Of a stretch of DNA of 64,000 nt, positions 58,801 through 64,000 are shown piece by piece. Both the position numbers and the translations under genes were made by a program. The stretch is taken from assembly GCA_934047225.1 (NCBI GenBank), contig OW203993.1, positions 23,388,069 through 23,452,068 on the forward strand, in the 5' to 3' direction. Source of the DNA: Ypsolopha sequella (Eukaryota; Arthropoda; Insecta; Lepidoptera; Ypsolophidae). Numbering within the stretch: the first letter of the stretch is position 1; every line of letters begins with the position of its first letter. The notes below the pieces were generated by a model. It ran no database searches and was not told where the DNA came from. It saw only the letters and a list, made by a program, of their open reading frames with translations.

Positions 58801-61796
58801 CTGATTGTAAAAATTGACGAATTTACCTATGGTAAAAATATATACTTTTACTAAATTTACTAGCACTGGTTTCGAGGAATCTTTAGAAAACCACAAAAAT
58901 ATGTATAGGGCCCTTATCTCCGAAATTGGTGGACCGAAAAATATGAAAAAATGTCGATTGTAGATCATAACTGATTATATACATAACTTTTTTTAAAAAT
59001 ATTATTACTAATATCAAGATTAACAATATTTATAGCAGGAATTTCAGGAAAACTATAGCGATTTCAAAACAAATGAGCACAAATGAGAAATATAAAAAAG
59101 AAGTAAAATAAATAAAAAAATATTACATAAAAATAAAATATGGGTATCAAATTGTAGGCATTACAGAGCTTGTTGTATAAATATATGGTTTAGGTATACA
59201 TTTAGTTGCATCTTTTTCGAGAAATCCCCGAAAAACCACAAAAAAATGTATAAGGGGGAGGGGCCCTTATCTCCAAAACCGGTGGACCGGAAAATAAAAA
59301 AAAATCATGGTAATATGTGTTTACGTAAAGATTACAGGAAAAACAAAGCGTTTGAGAAATTCACGAAAAAAAAATGTCAAAATTAAATTTATCATCCACG
59401 ATACGGAACCCTAAATACGCGAGTCTACTCGCACTTAGCCGGTTTTTTATTAAATGCGCAAAGCAATGCAATTGAAATGCTCATTTTCTGTGTTTATTGT
59501 GGTATATTTTTTTAAAATAATACATTAGTTCATGGATGAACCACTAGATGCCGCTGTAAACCGAATCTCGTATCGGTGAAAGAAGCAAACGCACACGAAG
59601 TCGCAGGCAATAGCTATTTAATCATAATAGTAGTTTATGCTACAAGGGCGCAAAGGAATAAATTACGAGGACGATTTAAAACACGAGCGTAGCGAGTAAT
59701 TTAAACGTAACCGAGTAATTTATTGCTTTTACGCCCATGTATCATACTACGTTTTTCAATGCATAGTGTGAGGAAATGAAAATAAATATAATCTTGTGAA
59801 CTTTAAATTATAATTGGCTCAAAAGGACTGTATCCAGAGCCGTTAAACAGTGGAAAAAAAGTATAACATCTATGGTACACAAGAAAGGCTGCAGGTTAGC
59901 CAACCATTGTAAATAAATTAAAAATAATAATAATAATAAAGCCCTAGGGCAAAATAATCGACTTTTTGTTCGGTTTTGATGCATAAAAAGTGGGCCTTTA
60001 CGAGCACATGCATTGAAAAATATATTGCTCTGTGCCATAACAGCCTTCAATCACTCACCTCAAAATTATCCAAGACCCTACCATCACTCCACCAAATGTG
60101 AGGACGAGGGTACCCTACCACTTTGCAGGACAATGTGATATTGGTTCCATATTCCACGACCATATCCTGATCCAGCATTTCTACTTTTGGTGCCGTCCAC
60201 TCCGGCCGTATCACTAAAACAAGAATAGGTTCGATCATAATCTATATACTAATAAAAGTAATATATCTTTATACTAAGATTATAATATTTATATATATTT
60301 AGGTTTTATATATATTTATTATATTTTTATTTATATATTTAAAAACACATTTAGAGAGAACTTTATTGTTCGGCATCAGTCTTGTAAATAATTATAAATA
60401 AATAAATATAAATACAAATATATAAATAATAATAAAAAATATAATAAATTTATATCAAATCTAAATAAATATAAATATTATAATCTTAATAACGAAAAAC
60501 AAGTCTTTAGATACTCTTTAATTTTTATTATATCTTTATACTTATAATAAAGTACTTGGTAAAAAAGCCTCGTATATTTTTGCGAAATTTTAACTGGGGC
60601 CAAAAACAATTTTTTTTACAATTTTTGTCTGTCTGTCTGTTCGGTTGTAAATCGAGAACCACTTAACGGATTTGGATGCGGTTTTCTTTACTATAGCAAC
60701 CCTGGTCAGTGTTGATAAAATAACCGCCAAGCCGAAAACGGTGCAAACACTGAATAAACGCGGGCGGAGCCGCGGGCGAAAGGTTAGCGAAGAATAGAAC
60801 CTGCAGAAATTAAATTGGGACCTCACTGTAATGATGTGGTTTGTGCGAATGAGATGCAAATATAACCTAAGCGTGGGCAGGATAAGGAAACCCACGTGGC
60901 TTCAAATTTACCCCTGCAGGCTTAAATGTCAAACTTTGTCTCTCGTACAAGTGCACATCCGAAAAGTGGTGAAAGTAGACCATATTTTTTTTTTTTTAGA
61001 AAATCTTTGTTTTATAAATTTACGTTTTACAATTTGTTTCGCCTACCATGGAGACTATGTATAAAATATGTCATAACTTTTGATCTATCGCGAATAATGC
61101 AATGAAATAAAAATACCTCTATTATAATCCTTAAGAATAGAAGTTGCATACCAAATCAAAAACAAAACATAATCAACTACCATTACCATAAAAATAATAT
61201 CCAAAAAGATTATTTCTTTAATTTTTCCGTCTTTTTTTTCAGTAATAGTCAATTTTTTCAAAATAATGTCCCCGTTTTACTATACTTTTATTCTTATTTA
61301 TCATTGCCTATTTTATTATCTTTTTAACAAAAAAAAAATACAACGTTCCATCATAAATACAATATTTTCTACGAGCCGTTAACCAAAGGCACAACCATAG
61401 GGCACAGCGCTCGCCTCCCATACAAAGATACCCAGGTGGAGTATTCAAAAAAAAATTTTTTTCTCTGTTTTTATTTAGATCTAGTTTCACCCACTTTCAG
61501 ATGTGCACTTGTACGAGGGACACAATGGTATCAATTCGGTGCAGCACATCTTAACTTATTTGACAGGACTAAACTTAATTTAAGCGTTCTGTCCTTGTCT
61601 TTTCGATAAAGAAAGAAAAAGACAGGACGCTTAAACTAAGTTTAGTCCTCTCAAATAAGTTAAGACGTGTTATGCCGAATTGATACCACTGTATATTTAT
61701 TGGATAAATTGTAAAATATTTACCAGTACTTTGCGGCTCCAATACACCTGTTGTTTCAGTAAATTCTTTCGACTCAATTTCGTTTACTCCAAAAAC
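40696..61796 (-). CDS. Secreted multi-Ig-domain protein, 3' part (10 exons)
   Basis: Joined exons: 61796-61724, 60213-60059, 53370-53199, 51463-51170, 51090-51012, 50278-50070, 48072-47889, 46528-46434, 44362-44212, 40819-40696. They total 1536 bases, 511 residues plus stop. Every intron is GT-AG and all phases agree. The product is the tail of one Ig domain followed by five complete I-set domains, each with the B-strand Cys, C-strand Trp and F-strand YxC. Introns between domains are all phase 1; four domains are also split internally. About six N-glycosylation sequons (NIT, NVT, NGT, NDT, NGS, NLT) fit an extracellular protein. There is no FN3 domain, membrane helix or GPI signal after the last domain. 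The family suggests adhesion, matrix or hemolin/hemicentin-like immune roles; I cannot choose. The 5' exons are not identified and probably lie beyond 64000. Confidence 0.88.
41377..41422 (-). ncRNA. Hammerhead ribozyme motif, left terminal repeat
   Basis: On the minus strand: TTCGA, CTGATGA, stem GGCCC/GGGCC, GAAA, TATATC, GAG. Stem I forms from TTCGA with TCGAG; stem III is minimal. All core residues of a type I hammerhead are in place. Confidence 0.7.
41704..42384 (-). pseudogene. Penelope-like ORF, C-terminal part with GIY-YIG endonuclease
   Basis: Reads RLITTYFHGSHKLKTLIKDS (end of the reverse transcriptase region), then a Cys-rich PCRRPRCKTC, then a GIY-YIG domain with IYLLEC, FYVGET and RMNNHR, ending at TGA 41704. 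The catalytic Tyr/Gly core and Arg are present. The reverse transcriptase core is missing, and the first residues lie in the junction palindrome, so there is no real start. The endonuclease nicks target DNA for priming. Confidence 0.87.
42575..42620 (+). ncRNA. Hammerhead ribozyme motif, right terminal repeat
   Basis: Mirror copy of the motif at 41377-41422: CTGATGA at 42580-42586, GAAA at 42606-42609, predicted cleavage after the C of TATATC. Confidence 0.7.
43037..44211. other. Intron sequence, no element resolved
   Basis: 43085-43160 (CTGTCTGTCTGCTTGTC, AACGGATTTTCAT) is a fragment of a common repeat. Otherwise nothing. Confidence 0.35.
44212..44362 (-). CDS. Ig gene exon: first half of Ig domain 6
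   Basis: 151 bases, phase 1 in, phase 2 out. Encodes VKAGDSVTLPCVLQYGNPEP and TVWEF. Acceptor CTTATCCCAG, donor CAGGTAAGT. Confidence 0.9.
44512..44928 (+). mobile_element. TTAA-flanked MITE, family P, copy 5
   Basis: TTAA at 44508-44511 and 44929-44932. It lies in an intron, 150 bases upstream of the Ig exon at 44212-44362. Confidence 0.8.
45003..45155 (-). mobile_element. LINE 3' end fragment
   Basis: AGATAAGATGCCTTTATTCA is the reversed polyadenylation region of a LINE; no coding part. Confidence 0.45.
45211..45597 (-). mobile_element. Crypton-related non-autonomous repeat, copy C
   Basis: Inverted copy of 304-698, from GTGCTCGTAAAGGCCCAC to GTAGCATAAACTACTA. Confidence 0.65.
46069..46375 (-). 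repeat. SINE tail fragment next to an old repeat
   Basis: 46069-46180 matches the reversed SINE tail (GGGGGTGTCAGAGGTG, CGTACACCCACG). 46215-46370 (GGAGCAACGGATCGAAGAGA, GGCTACTTTTTATC) is a separate common repeat. Confidence 0.5.
46434..46528 (-). CDS. Ig gene exon: second half of Ig domain 5
   Basis: 95 bases, phase 2 in, phase 1 out. Encodes LWTDSGDYHCIAENDIG. Acceptor AACATTTTCAG, donor TAGGTATGC. Confidence 0.9.
46745..46829. repeat. Strong hairpin
   Basis: AGTAGCATGTGTTCCACTGT and TCTAGAAGGCA pair with their inverse around CCGAGAGGA. Confidence 0.85.
47585..47729. mobile_element. Foldback MITE
   Basis: CACAGTGTTTAATCGC, CACTTAGTTGAAT and their inverse form 46-base arms. Confidence 0.85.
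47889..48072 (-). CDS. Ig gene exon: first half of Ig domain 5
   Basis: 184 bases, phase 1 in, phase 2 out. Encodes EGSPVELPCRVKSNPVASV and TWQLTQNG. Acceptor CCGCTACAG, donor AAGGTGACT. A family B repeat lies about 30 bases upstream of the acceptor. Confidence 0.9.
48102..48762 (-). repeat. Dispersed repeat family B, copy 3
   Basis: From CCGGCCCAGTGCGAGTCGG to GGGTTCCTGGTTGTTGACTA plus CGGAACCC; lies in the Ig gene intron upstream of exon 47889-48072. Confidence 0.65.
48763..49380. other. Intron sequence with CA-rich low complexity
   Basis: 49075-49250 is rich in ACACAC and CCCTC runs, possibly degraded LINE 3' sequence. Confidence 0.35.
49381..49508 (+). mobile_element. LINE 3' tail
   Basis: Ends AGACGAATAAAAGCATATTC with ATTCT repeats. 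Confidence 0.5.
49568..49925. mobile_element. TTAA MITE, family Q, copy 2 (left end missing)
   Basis: AATACGCTATATAGTTCGAA to TGGGATAAGAGCGCT with TTAA at 49926-49929; matches 17281-17698. Confidence 0.8.
50070..50278 (-). CDS. Ig gene exon: rest of Ig domain 4
   Basis: 209 bases, phase 2 in, phase 1 out. Encodes GKPSPQITWKFQSDG and GVYRCIASNVVG. Acceptor CTAATTTCAG, donor ATGTAAGTA. Confidence 0.92.
50279..51011. other. Intron, nothing recognised
   Basis: No element with clear ends was seen. Confidence 0.35.
51012..51090 (-). CDS. Ig gene exon: start of Ig domain 4
   Basis: 79 bases, phase 1 in, phase 2 out. Encodes SPLVDKTERE, EIDLKPGVTTELEC. Acceptor GTTTGCAG, donor CAGGTATAT. Confidence 0.88.
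51170..51463 (-). CDS. Ig gene exon: complete Ig domain 3
   Basis: 294 bases, phase 1 in and out. Contains KIFCEVNAYPEATIKWYHN and DVGTYTCELKN. The acceptor is AATAAATGAG with the T-rich tract about 20 bases further upstream, a weak site. This is the only visible domain carried by one exon. Confidence 0.87.
51464..53198. other. Intron with several hairpins
   Basis: 51790-51850 (GGCCAGTATCATTTT and AAAATAATACTGGCC) and 52254-52322 (see findings) are nested palindromes. 52540-52600 is an inverted match to 5885-5935. Confidence 0.4.
52254..52322. repeat. Nested palindrome
   Basis: Outer GGACACGAGTGC/GCACGAGTGTCC, inner TTACGAAAC/GTTTCGTAA around GAACGATGTGA. Confidence 0.75.
53199..53370 (-). 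CDS. Ig gene exon: second half of Ig domain 2
   Basis: 172 bases, phase 0 in, phase 1 out. Encodes NVTINGTYYCEAKNANG, then a linker ending VIQKPE. Acceptor ATATTTTACAG; an RTE-derived repeat begins about 55 bases upstream of it. Confidence 0.9.
53426..53790 (+). mobile_element. RTE-associated repeat, uninterrupted copy
   Basis: GGTAGAGATGATGCCGGGGC start; the 3' part reads DDHREWQNPGKAYYVQQWM, the RTE ORF2 tail. Sister of 32638-33170. Confidence 0.7.
53942..54094. mobile_element. Foldback MITE, family M, copy 1
   Basis: TGGTATCGATTCGGCGCAAC start with inverse end CACCGAATCGGTGTT; centre GTCTTTTCGATA. Sister at 61523-61691. Confidence 0.7.
54095..54697. other. Intron, AT-rich
   Basis: GAGCCGAGCGAAGCGGAGTG at 54244 is the only GC-rich block; nothing else was recognised. 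Confidence 0.35.
54698..54740 (-). ncRNA. Hammerhead-like motif, decayed
   Basis: On the minus strand CGACTGATGACGGCCCC is intact, but GAAA has become AAAA and the 3' arm no longer pairs. A relic of the Penelope terminal repeat. Confidence 0.45.
54905..55188 (+). repeat. Unclassified repeat adjoining the minisatellite
   Basis: AATAATAATAATAAAGG, a CA microsatellite at 55070-55100, and ATGTCATAACGCCGGAGGCA shared with 23690-23900. Confidence 0.5.
55189..56568 (+). repeat. 60-bp minisatellite, about 23 units
   Basis: 22 full units plus a partial one, each starting ATGTCTGACAGC. The unit is a multiple of three and free of stops in at least four frames, so long open frames exist on both strands (459 codons on plus, 450 on minus). 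In the plus frame the product would be a 20-residue repeat starting MSDSSNTEQQ. Between units I count about eleven amino-acid changes against three silent ones, which argues against selection on protein. It sits in an intron of the Ig gene. Confidence 0.97.
56785..57600 (+). repeat. Dispersed AGGGTTCCGTA repeat (family C), copy 2
   Basis: AGGGTTCCGTAGTACC to TACGGAACCCTAGG and GAGTCTGACTCGCATG; two internal units with ACATGGGTATC and TTTCGAGAAATC. Confidence 0.65.
57601..58452. other. Intron, mostly unassigned
   Basis: GTACGGAACC near 58218 is a repeat end fragment. A short frame at 57925 has no recognisable family. Confidence 0.35.
58453..59450 (+). repeat. Dispersed AGGGTTCCGTA repeat (family C), copy 3 with insertion
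   Basis: Same ends as copy 2. A foldback at 58607-58767 interrupts it ahead of the ACAATATGGGTAT block. Confidence 0.65.
58607..58767. mobile_element. Foldback MITE nested in family C copy 3
   Basis: AGCCGATTCTGAAGGCTTTA, ATTTTAGTTTTAGTGCTGTC and their inverse form 42-base arms. Confidence 0.85.
59628..60019 (+). mobile_element. Crypton-related non-autonomous repeat, copy B
   Basis: Matches 304-698 with few changes. Its right end lies about 40 bases from the splice donor of the Ig exon at 60059-60213. Confidence 0.65.
60059..60213 (-). CDS. Ig gene exon: first half of Ig domain 2
   Basis: 155 bases, phase 1 in, phase 0 out. Encodes TNITLSCKVVGYPRPHIWW with the B-strand Cys and C-strand Trp. 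Acceptor TTGTTTTAG, donor GAGGTGAGT. Confidence 0.9.
60240..61522. other. Intron, low complexity and a common repeat
   Basis: 60240-60560 is a TATATTTA-rich stretch with inverted AAATATAAAT runs. 60615-60785 (GTCTGTCTGTCTGTTCGG, GGGCGGAGCCGCGGGC) is a common interspersed repeat. No exon was found. Confidence 0.4.
61523..61691. mobile_element. Foldback MITE, family M, copy 2
   Basis: CAATGGTATCAATTCGG and inverted CCGAATTGATACCACTG; GACAGGACTAAACTTAATTT mirrored. Ends 33 bases from the Ig exon donor. Confidence 0.8.
61724..61796 (-). CDS. Ig gene exon: end of first visible Ig domain
   Basis: 73 bases, phase 0 in, phase 1 out. Encodes VFGVNEIESKEF and a linker. Acceptor TTCCTCACAG, donor GGTAAAT. 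NxFG is the end of an Ig F-G turn, so an upstream exon must carry the rest. Confidence 0.75.
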
Positions 61797-61957
61797 CTGT
61801 GAGGAATCATAACGTTGACTTGTTACTAGCGACCGAAATCAGATTTTAGGACAAACAAATACACTATAGGAACATAATTAGACGATGGCAAAAAAATTGT
61901 AAAGTTACTATAATTTTTCATGGTTTTATGTTTTAAGATTTATACTTTTGTCAAAAA

Positions 61958-62115
61958 AATAGTAGATTATTAACCAAGGGCTGTATGACATCAATTGCAT
62001 ACGAGGTTTTTGGCGCCTGCTGAGCGAAGCGAAGGCGCTAATTAACCCGAGTATGCAATTGATGCTTACGCCCGAGATAAATACTCTGCTTTACATATCG
62101 ATTGTGAGGTAAGTA
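61958..62115 (+). mobile_element. Left end of the Crypton-like element
   Basis: AATAGTAGATTA, AAGGGC, then the palindrome CATCAATTGCATAC (61989-62002) / GTATGCAATTGATG (62051-62064) around TGAGCGAAGCGAAGGCGC, then ACGCCCGA and CGATTGTGAGG. The order equals that of 302-455 in the dispersed repeat. This may be the recombinase recognition end. Confidence 0.55.
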
Positions 62116-62238
62116 AACAACAAGACAGCAGGTTTCAATGAACATTTATTAAGAAGAAAAAAATGTGTATTTAATTAAAATTAATAGTAAAATTATTACA
62201 ATTTGTAAGAGATATGGTCACGTTCTTTTTAGGAATAT

Positions 62239-62886
62239 TTATAGTTTGAGTATGAGTTTGTGATGATAAGACTTGAGTTTGAGTGACTTGAGGTTCTTGC
62301 ATCGTAAATGGCGGCAGTTGACTGGTACTATTTTCTTCATTAAAAATGGCTCAGATGATGTGCTTTGACGTGGTGATTTCAAGTTTATATTTTCTGTTAT
62401 TTTAGAAGTAATTCTGCTTTTGTTTGCCACCGAATCTTCGATATAACCTTCGGCCACTTTGCTGGACTTCCAGCCGCCGTGCCTTTTTAACAGAGTGAGG
62501 TTGGCTCCCGAATCAGCCAATAGAGTCGCTGATGTTCTGCGAAAGCAATGCCCGGTGTATAACTCTACGTTACTCAGTTTTAAATATGTGGCTATTTGCT
62601 TTGGCATGCCTGTAAATTTGTTTTTTCCTATTACTTGTCTGTGGCATTTTCCTTTACTGTAATTAAGAAAAAAACGATTTGTATCCACGTTTTCAGGCCG
62701 AAGAGCTTGATATTTTTCAACATAATTTGCAAATTCTTCATGCACAACAAATGACCGGTCAATTTTAGTTTTCGTGTTAGGCAGTTTTATGAGTAGTAAT
62801 TTGTTATGTTTTTCTACATTTTCTATTGTCAAGTTTGTCAATTCCACGGTTCTGCAGGCTCCCGATATCCCAAAAATTAGAACAAC
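62239..62886 (-). CDS. Tyrosine recombinase exon 2, catalytic domain
   Basis: 216 codons. Catalytic residues in order: Arg in SGACR, a Lys in the LPNTKTK turn, HxxR in GHCFRR, His/Trp in RHGGW, and the nucleophile Tyr in EGYIED. A basic tail ends at TAA 62241-62239. The set and spacing fit the Crypton (DUF3504-like) group rather than DIRS elements, as no reverse transcriptase is nearby. Confidence 0.85.
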   Translation of the reverse strand, partial: VVLIFGISGACRTVELTNLTIENVEKHNKLLLIKLPNTKTKIDRSFVVHEEFANYVEKYQALRPENVDTNRFFLNYSKGKCHRQVIGKNKFTGMPKQIATYLKLSNVELYTGHCFRRTSATLLADSGANLTLLKRHGGWKSSKVAEGYIEDSVANKSRITSKITENINLKSPRQSTSSEPFLMKKIVPVNCRHLRCKNLKSLKLKSYHHKLILKL

Positions 62887-62989
62887 CTGTAAAAAAGACA
62901 TAAGTTGTATTAAAGGCACCAAATTCGCATAGTATTTTTGTGAAATACTTTGGTAACTTATTAAAAAGGGCAAGTAAATACGTAGGTAC
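62887..62989 (-). other. Intron of the tyrosine recombinase gene
   Basis: 103 bases, GT at 62989-62988, AG at 62888-62887 after a T-rich tract. Removing it joins LAIK to VVLIFG in phase 0. An unspliced reading diverges from the family at this point. Confidence 0.85.
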
Positions 62990-63398
62990 CTTTATTGCTA
63001 AATAAATTTCATCCGGAGCTTCGTTTAAGAATTTCTGTACTTCTTCTGCAGTAAATACCTTCGATTTCTTGCTTTTAAAGCCGTCAGACTGCATTTTCAA
63101 GAAAGCAGTAAGTTTAGAAAAATCTTTCAAATTCACGTCATGTTTTGTCATCATTGTAGATTTTAGCATGGAATAAAAGCACCATAAACTGGAAGATCTT
63201 AGATAATTCATCAAAATATGATATAAAAACACTTTCAGAAAGAGATTTCACTTTTTTTTCTGACCGCCATTTCATAAATTCGTCGTATGCCTTTACATAT
63301 CTTTCTTTCGAGTTCGGCGGTAATATATTTTCGACAACTGTTTTTGCCCTTTCTTTAATAAAATCGGGCGTTAGATCTATGTCTTCGTCACTAGACAT

Positions 63399-64000
63399 GT
63401 TTAAAACTTTTGAAAAAGAACTCAAACAAGAAAATTTATTACTTTCGCGATGCTTTCGCGCCTACTAGTAGACTGCCTTTTTTTTTTTCACGCACGCAAG
63501 CGCGTCAAATCTTGCTGGCCAGTTTGATTTTTAAATCGATTCCATCTAACATACGATGTGGAAACAAATAGTTCCATATTTAAAATAAAATCTTTATAAA
63601 ATCAATTGTCTAGATTCCGATTCGAGTAATTAATCGATACCGAGAAAAAAAATATTAACTTTTTAAAAATATTCTTCGTGCAGTATGAGTATGACAGTTC
63701 TTTTTTCAAATTCCAAAACCTATGCTGTAATGATAGTCATACACCCCGGCATTCAGGGGTGTAAGGGTGTACTTACAGAGCAAGAGATATGTAAAATGTT
63801 TTCCACCCTCTTTTTGTTGGTTTTCAAACGTTAATTTCAAAGACGCGGTTAAGAGAACAACTTGATTTTTTTTTATAAAAATAGGCAATAGAAATATGAA
63901 CGGATGTTAACTAAATCCAATATTTTTTTCCCTACAAAATATTTCAGTATTAGCTAAAAACACACCAATCTGTTGTTTCGCTGCGTGATCACTAGTATTA
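63399..64000. other. Upstream of the recombinase, unassigned
   Basis: TTTCGCGATGCTTTCGCGCC near 63443 is a small palindrome. The right end of the Crypton-like element could not be placed. No further Ig exon was convincing. Confidence 0.4.

Larger units (their letters stand above)
62239..63398 (-). pseudogene. Crypton-like tyrosine recombinase, frameshifted
   Basis: Site-specific DNA recombinase that would move its element by strand exchange through a tyrosine. The start is ATG at 63398 (MSSDEDIDLTPDF). The N-terminal core-binding domain runs to SYFDELSK, where the frame breaks at about 63197-63200 and continues one frame over as SSSLWCFYSMLKS. Exon 1 ends at 62990 (LAIK); a 103-base intron with GTACCT and TTTTTTACAG follows; exon 2 starts VVLIFGISGACR. 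The frameshift lies in the conserved core-binding region, so this copy is probably dead, unless it is a sequencing error. It lies upstream of the first visible Ig exon on the same strand. Confidence 0.8.

Noticed and set aside
63706..63888. Further Ig exon on the minus strand
   Set aside because: A good donor (CTGTAAGT) exists near 63779, but the frame has no Ig cysteine or tryptophan pattern and no clear acceptor.

Overview
The window is animal nuclear DNA, most likely from a moth or butterfly. It is AT-rich, has no operons or ribosome binding sites, and carries one multi-exon gene with clean GT-AG introns. It is crowded with insect-type transposons: Ty3/gypsy, Jockey/CR1 and RTE LINEs, a Penelope-like element, a Crypton-like recombinase, hAT, mariner-like and TTAA-flanked MITEs, and tRNA-headed SINEs. 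The lepidopteran assignment rests on recognising several dispersed repeat families (for example the AGGGTTCCGTA / GAGTCGGACTCGC repeats), not on a database match.

Host gene: ten minus-strand exons between 61796 and 40696 form the 3' part of one gene for a secreted protein made of immunoglobulin (I-set) domains. I assembled it from splice sites. All nine junctions agree in phase, and together they give 511 residues: the tail of one Ig domain, five complete Ig domains, then a stop directly after the last beta strand. The 5' end is not identified. Its introns hold many of the transposons.

Left part (1-40 kb): no host gene is visible. The main element is an LTR retrotransposon at 7440-11627 with almost identical 670-bp LTRs, TATA target duplications, a gag gene, and pol collapsed by an internal deletion. 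The 13 bases directly after its 5' LTR can pair with a stretch inside that LTR, which suggests self-priming of reverse transcription (Tf1-like) instead of a tRNA primer. The gag start codon lies inside the LTR. The rest is nested MITEs, foldbacks, LINE 3' ends, SINEs and minisatellites.

Right part (40-64 kb): the last intron of the Ig gene holds a Penelope-like element (GIY-YIG endonuclease) with inverted terminal repeats, each carrying a hammerhead ribozyme motif, inside a larger foldback element. Another intron carries a 60-bp minisatellite of about 23 units. At 61.9-63.4 kb lies a Crypton-like tyrosine recombinase gene with one intron and one frameshift. Its left end resembles a dispersed 0.39-kb repeat present three times in the window, so that repeat is probably its non-autonomous relative.

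Limits: all homology statements come from reading motifs; no search or folding was run. Repeat boundaries without a target-site duplication are approximate.
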